Below are positions 32,807 through 35,608 of a stretch of DNA of 35,608 nt, piece by piece. Position 1 is the first letter of the stretch, and every line of letters begins with the position of its first letter. The translations under genes and the position numbers were made by a program. The stretch spans positions 1 through 35,608 of the forward strand of contig CANRNF010000026.1 of assembly GCA_947631865.1 (NCBI GenBank). The letters run 5' to 3'. Below the pieces are notes generated by a model that worked only from the letters and a program-made list of their open reading frames with translations, did no database searches and was not told the DNA's origin. The DNA is from an uncultured Oscillospiraceae bacterium (lineage in GTDB: Bacteria > Bacillota > Clostridia > Oscillospirales > Oscillospiraceae).

Positions 32807-34015
32807 ATGTTGTTCGTACAAAAATTCGGCGGCTCCTCCGTTGCCAACGCTGAGCGTATCCGGAACGTGGCGGGCATCATCGCCGAGAAGTTTCTGGAGG
32901 GCAACGAGGTGGTGGTGGTCCTGTCCGCCCAGGGGGACACCACCGACGAGCTGCTGGAAAAGGCGGCGGAGATCAACCCCGACCCCTCCAAGCGGGAGCT
33001 GGATATGCTCCTCACCACCGGGGAGCAGCAGTCCATCGCCCTCATGGCCATGTGTCTGGAGGGCATGGGTCTGCCGGTGGTGTCCCTCACCGGCTGGCAG
33101 GTGGGCCTGCGCACCGATGCCAGCTACGGCGCCGCCCGCATCCGCCGTGTGGACACGGAGCGGCTGCGCCGGGAGCTGGACAAAAAGCGCATCGTGCTGG
33201 TGGCCGGGTTCCAGGGCGTCAATAAGTTCGACGACTACACCACCCTGGGCCGGGGCGGCAGCGACACCACCGCCGTGGCCCTGGCCGCGGCGCTCCACGC
33301 GGACCGGTGCCAGATATTCACGGACGTGGAGGGCGTATATACCGCCGACCCCCGGAAGGTGCCGGGGGCCAGGAAGCTGGAGGAGATCACCTACGACGAG
33401 ATGCTGGAACTGGCCAGCATGGGCGCCCAGGTGCTGATGAACCGGTCCGTACAGCTGGCCAGGCGGTACGGCGTGGAATTGGAGGTGCTCTCGTCGCTGG
33501 TGAGAGCGCCCGGTACAAAGGTGAAGGAGGTTTCCAAGAACATGGAGGAGATGAAGATAACCGGTATCGCCAAGGACGAGAAGGTGGCCCGGGTGACGGT
33601 GGTGCAGGTGGCCGACCGGCCCGGCTCCGCCTTCCGGGTGCTGAACGCCGTGTCCCGGGCGGGCATCAACGTGGATATGATCATCCAGGCCAACGGCCGG
33701 GACGGCGCCAACGACATGAGCTTCGTGGTGGCCGAGACCGACGCGGAGGCGGCCTGCCGGGCCCTGGAGGAGCGCCAGGCGGCCATCGGCTTCGACCATA
33801 TCTCCGTGGACAAGGACATCGCCAAGATCAGCGTGGTGGGCGCGGGCATGATGAGCTCCGTGGGCATCGCCTCTCTGGTGTTCGAGGCCCTCAACGACGA
33901 GCACATCAACATCCAGATGATCAACACCAGCGAGATCAAGATCTCCTGCGTCATCGACGCCGCCAGCGCCGACCGGGCCGTGGCGGCGATACACCGGAAA
34001 TTCTTCGAGAGCTGA
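32807..34015 (+). CDS. lysC: Aspartate kinase
   Basis: First step of the aspartate family pathway. The 402-residue protein begins with the KFGGSSVAN signature at about 5-13, has VLSAQGDTTDELL, TTGEQQS, GFQGVNKFDDYTTLGRGGSDTTA and FTDVEGVYTADPRKVPGA. Two C-terminal ACT domains follow (about 260-400: VADRPGSAFRVLNAVSRAGINVDMI and VGAGMMSSVGIASLVFEAL...INIQMINTSEIKISCVI), giving lysine/threonine feedback. SD AAGGAG is about 12 nt upstream. It is last in the hom operon and is followed by two terminator hairpins. Confidence 0.97.
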   Translation: MLFVQKFGGSSVANAERIRNVAGIIAEKFLEGNEVVVVLSAQGDTTDELLEKAAEINPDPSKRELDMLLTTGEQQSIALMAMCLEGMGLPVVSLTGWQVGLRTDASYGAARIRRVDTERLRRELDKKRIVLVAGFQGVNKFDDYTTLGRGGSDTTAVALAAALHADRCQIFTDVEGVYTADPRKVPGARKLEEITYDEMLELASMGAQVLMNRSVQLARRYGVELEVLSSLVRAPGTKVKEVSKNMEEMKITGIAKDEKVARVTVVQVADRPGSAFRVLNAVSRAGINVDMIIQANGRDGANDMSFVVAETDAEAACRALEERQAAIGFDHISVDKDIAKISVVGAGMMSSVGIASLVFEALNDEHINIQMINTSEIKISCVIDAASADRAVAAIHRKFFES

Positions 34016-34029
34016 TCGAATATAGAGAA

Positions 34030-34090
34030 AGGGCGCGTTGCAAAACGCGCCCTACATTATGGACGGCCCCCTCGTCTGAGGGGGCCTTTT
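34030..34090 (+). terminator. Tandem terminators after lysC
   Basis: The first stem is AGGGCGCGTT-gcaa-AACGCGCCCT (34030-34053). The second is GGCCCCCTC-gtct-GAGGGGGCC (34065-34086) followed by TTTT. The second is the stronger and has relatives at 15487 and 22096. Confidence 0.85.
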
Positions 34091-34109
34091 GCTGTGTGTC
34101 CTGCGAGGC

Positions 34110-34355
34110 TCAGCCTATCTTCGTGGCTTTTGCGCCGGAGATCTTCAGGTTCACGCCCTTGCTTGCCAGCATGTTCTGGAACATCTGCTCCAGCTTCTCT
34201 GCGTTGGAGTTGATGTAGCTCACCACCAGGTCCTCCTTGGCGCTGTCGGGCACCATCTTGGCCGCCAGCACCGCCGGGCCCGCCATGGACCCCGCCAGCA
34301 GGTGGATCAGGGAATCAAAATCCACGTCGCTCACGTTCAGCTTCAGTTCAACCAT
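34110..34355 (-). CDS. Small protein of unknown function
   Basis: An 81-residue protein starting MVELKLNVSDVDFDSLIHLL. A frame from 34370 exists, but GGGAG sits about 8 nt before ATG 34355, which I prefer. The sequence is hydrophobic-alternating near LLAGSMAGPAVLAAKM (about 19-34), then helical (EKLEQMFQNMLASKG). I do not recognise a family. A TATACT -10 lies just upstream on the minus strand at about 34409-34414. It is convergent with lysC and divergent from the MarR gene. Confidence 0.7.
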   Translation of the reverse strand: MVELKLNVSDVDFDSLIHLLAGSMAGPAVLAAKMVPDSAKEDLVVSYINSNAEKLEQMFQNMLASKGVNLKISGAKATKIG

Positions 34356-34467
34356 CGTTCTCGCTCCCATACGTTTTTTCGGCGGCGTGCGCCGTGTTCA
34401 GTACCGTCAGTATAGCATAGTTTTCCGCTGTTGGCACAGTCTTTTCCCGAAATTCCCGCCGGCGGCA

Positions 34468-34497
34468 TTGACAAACCGGTGACGAATAGGCTAATAT
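34468..34497 (+). promoter_or_regulatory. Promoter of the MarR-type gene
   Basis: TTGACA (34468-34473), 18-nt spacer, TAATAT (34492-34497), 32 nt before the ATG. Confidence 0.65.
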
Positions 34498-34529
34498 TAA
34501 ATATAAAGTATTGGGACGGAGGGACCGCT

Positions 34530-34952
34530 ATGCTCTACGAGAAGCTGAAGACCCTGTACGAAAAGGTCCGCTTGCAGCACTACCGGGATCTGTTCAGCCG
34601 GGTGAAGGAGCGGGACGGGTCCCTGAGCGCCACGGAGGCCTACGCCGCCGACGTGATCTACCTCATGGGCTCCCCCACCGTCAGCGCCTTCGCCGAGACC
34701 CTGGGCATCTCCCAGCCCAACGCCACCTACAAGATCAACAACCTGGTCACCAAGGGCTACGCCGTGCGCACCGGCTCCGAGGGGGACCGGCGGGAGTGCC
34801 GCGTCACCGTGGGGGACCGGTTCTTCTCCTACTACAACACCGACTACCCCTTCATGGATGACGGCCTGGCCGCTCTGCGGCGGGACTATACCCCCGAGCA
34901 GCTGAACCTGTTCGAGCGGATGATCGACGAGCTGACCCAGCACCTGAAATAA
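34530..34952 (+). CDS. MarR family transcriptional regulator
   Basis: A 140-residue winged-helix regulator. The HTH is at about 50-77 (TVSAFAETLGISQPNATYKINNLVTKGY), followed by the wing RTGSEGDRRECRVTV; dimerisation helices flank it at both ends. Upstream in-frame codons exist but lie before the promoter -10; ATG 34530 has ACGGAGGGA upstream. A strong terminator follows, so it is monocistronic. Its target is unknown; the neighbouring genes are the best guess. Confidence 0.9.
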   Translation: MLYEKLKTLYEKVRLQHYRDLFSRVKERDGSLSATEAYAADVIYLMGSPTVSAFAETLGISQPNATYKINNLVTKGYAVRTGSEGDRRECRVTVGDRFFSYYNTDYPFMDDGLAALRRDYTPEQLNLFERMIDELTQHLK

Positions 34953-34974
34953 GCCGAAAAGACCCTGTTTTCCG

Positions 34975-35004
34975 CGCCCTGCCCACACCGGCGGGGCGTT
35001 TTTT
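34975..35004 (+). terminator. Terminator of the MarR-type gene
   Basis: CGCCCTGCC (34975-34983) with GGCGGGGCG (34990-34998), one G-U pair, then six T (34999-35004). Confidence 0.88.
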
Positions 35005-35070
35005 CGTCCGTTTTTGGCTATTTCACTAATGTTATAAATCATTTATACGGAAAATCTGTCATAACCGCCC

Positions 35071-35100
35071 TTGAAAAGGGGGGCAGGGCCGTGTTAAAAT
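35071..35100 (+). promoter_or_regulatory. Promoter of the right-edge binding-protein gene
   Basis: TTGAAA (35071-35076), 18-nt spacer, TAAAAT (35095-35100), leaving a leader of about 65 bases before the ATG at 35175. Confidence 0.6.
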
Positions 35101-35174
35101 TCCTAGTGCGTGAACATTTGTCCGCTTACCATGGACAAAAACGAAAGCAACAATAACATTGGAGGAAAACAGCT

Positions 35175-35608
35175 ATGAAGAAAGTATTTGCGCTTATGCT
35201 GGCCGTCGTGATGGTCATGGCGCTGGCGGTCCCCGCCTTTGCCGACGACACCATCACCATCGGCGTGTTTGAGCCCCTGACCGGCGATAACGGCCCTGGC
35301 GGCAAGCAGGAGACCCTGGGCATGCAGTATGCCAACCAGGAGACCCCCACTGTGGAGATCGACGGCACCACCTATAACGTGGAACTGAAGGTCGCCGACA
35401 ACGAGTCCTCCACCGATAAGGCCGTCTCCGCCGCTACCGAGCTGGTGGCCTCCGGCGCCTCCATCGTCCTGGGCTCCTACGGCTCCAGCGTGGCCATCGC
35501 CGGCTCCGATACCTTCGGTGAGGCGGGCATTCCCGTCATCGGCGTCACCTGCACCAACCCCCAGGTCACCGTGGGCAACGACCACTACTTCCGCATCTGC
35601 TTCACCGA
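35175..35608 (+). CDS. Branched-chain amino-acid-type ABC substrate-binding protein (partial)
   Basis: The first 144 residues of a periplasmic-binding-protein type I domain; the 3' end lies outside the window. A signal peptide (MKKVFALMLAVVMVMA, cleavage after AFA at about 23) precedes ITIGVFEPLTGDNG, the LivJ-family opening, and later VASGASIVLGSYGSSVA and GIPVIGVTCTNPQVT. It should bind a branched-chain or other amino acid. AGGAGGAAAAC precedes the ATG. The permease and ATPase genes presumably follow beyond the edge. Confidence 0.9.
   Translation, partial: MKKVFALMLAVVMVMALAVPAFADDTITIGVFEPLTGDNGPGGKQETLGMQYANQETPTVEIDGTTYNVELKVADNESSTDKAVSAATELVASGASIVLGSYGSSVAIAGSDTFGEAGIPVIGVTCTNPQVTVGNDHYFRICFT

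Overview
The window comes from a GC-rich, Gram-positive anaerobe of the class Clostridia, most likely a gut bacterium of the Oscillospiraceae (Flavonifractor/Lawsonibacter/Oscillibacter-like). This is inferred from the strong AAGGAGG ribosome binding sites, sigma-A promoters, a CIRCE element, a SAM-I (S-box) riboswitch, a Noc/ParB-like protein, a flavodiiron protein and a collagen-like clostridial protein. There is no rRNA, CRISPR array, intact prophage or complete insertion sequence.

Layout. 1-6660 is a leftward sucrose/fructan operon: two ABC permeases, a solute-binding protein, a cytoplasmic GH32 beta-fructosidase and a fructokinase. It diverges from its LacI-type regulator (6681-7670), and four TGAAACGTTTCA-like operators lie between them. 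Three unrecognised or DUF membrane-associated genes follow the regulator (7673-9790). Next come a gene-poor stretch of about 500 bases and an initiator tRNA-fMet gene on the minus strand. 10510-14776 is a rightward run: an aldo/keto reductase with two [4Fe-4S] motifs, ApbE lipoprotein, a 3-methyladenine glycosylase, a membrane protein and a PflA-like radical SAM protein. A 56-residue ORF and a divergent XRE regulator follow, then a ParB/Noc protein, a MATE transporter and a DUF523 protein, separated by hairpin-rich intergenic repeats.

18683-22082 holds hpf (minus) and a SAM-riboswitch-controlled metK-ahcY pair. 22181-23461 holds a collagen-like protein and a DUF378 protein on the minus strand. 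trmO, an ACT protein/UPF0210 pair, a minus-strand nucleotidyltransferase and a CIRCE-controlled small heat-shock gene follow.

The most unusual locus is 27783-30932. One gene fuses an acyl-CoA dehydrogenase, the FAD domain of EtfA and a rubredoxin. It lies 21 nt before a flavodiiron protein, which suggests an electron wire from acyl-CoA to O2 (or NO). The window closes with an aspartate-family operon (ACT regulator, hom, lysC), a small unknown gene, a MarR regulator and the start of a branched-chain amino-acid-type binding protein that runs off the right edge.

Several starts given here differ from the longest open frame because the Shine-Dalgarno (SD) site favours an internal codon. All family names come from reading translated motifs; no database search was possible.
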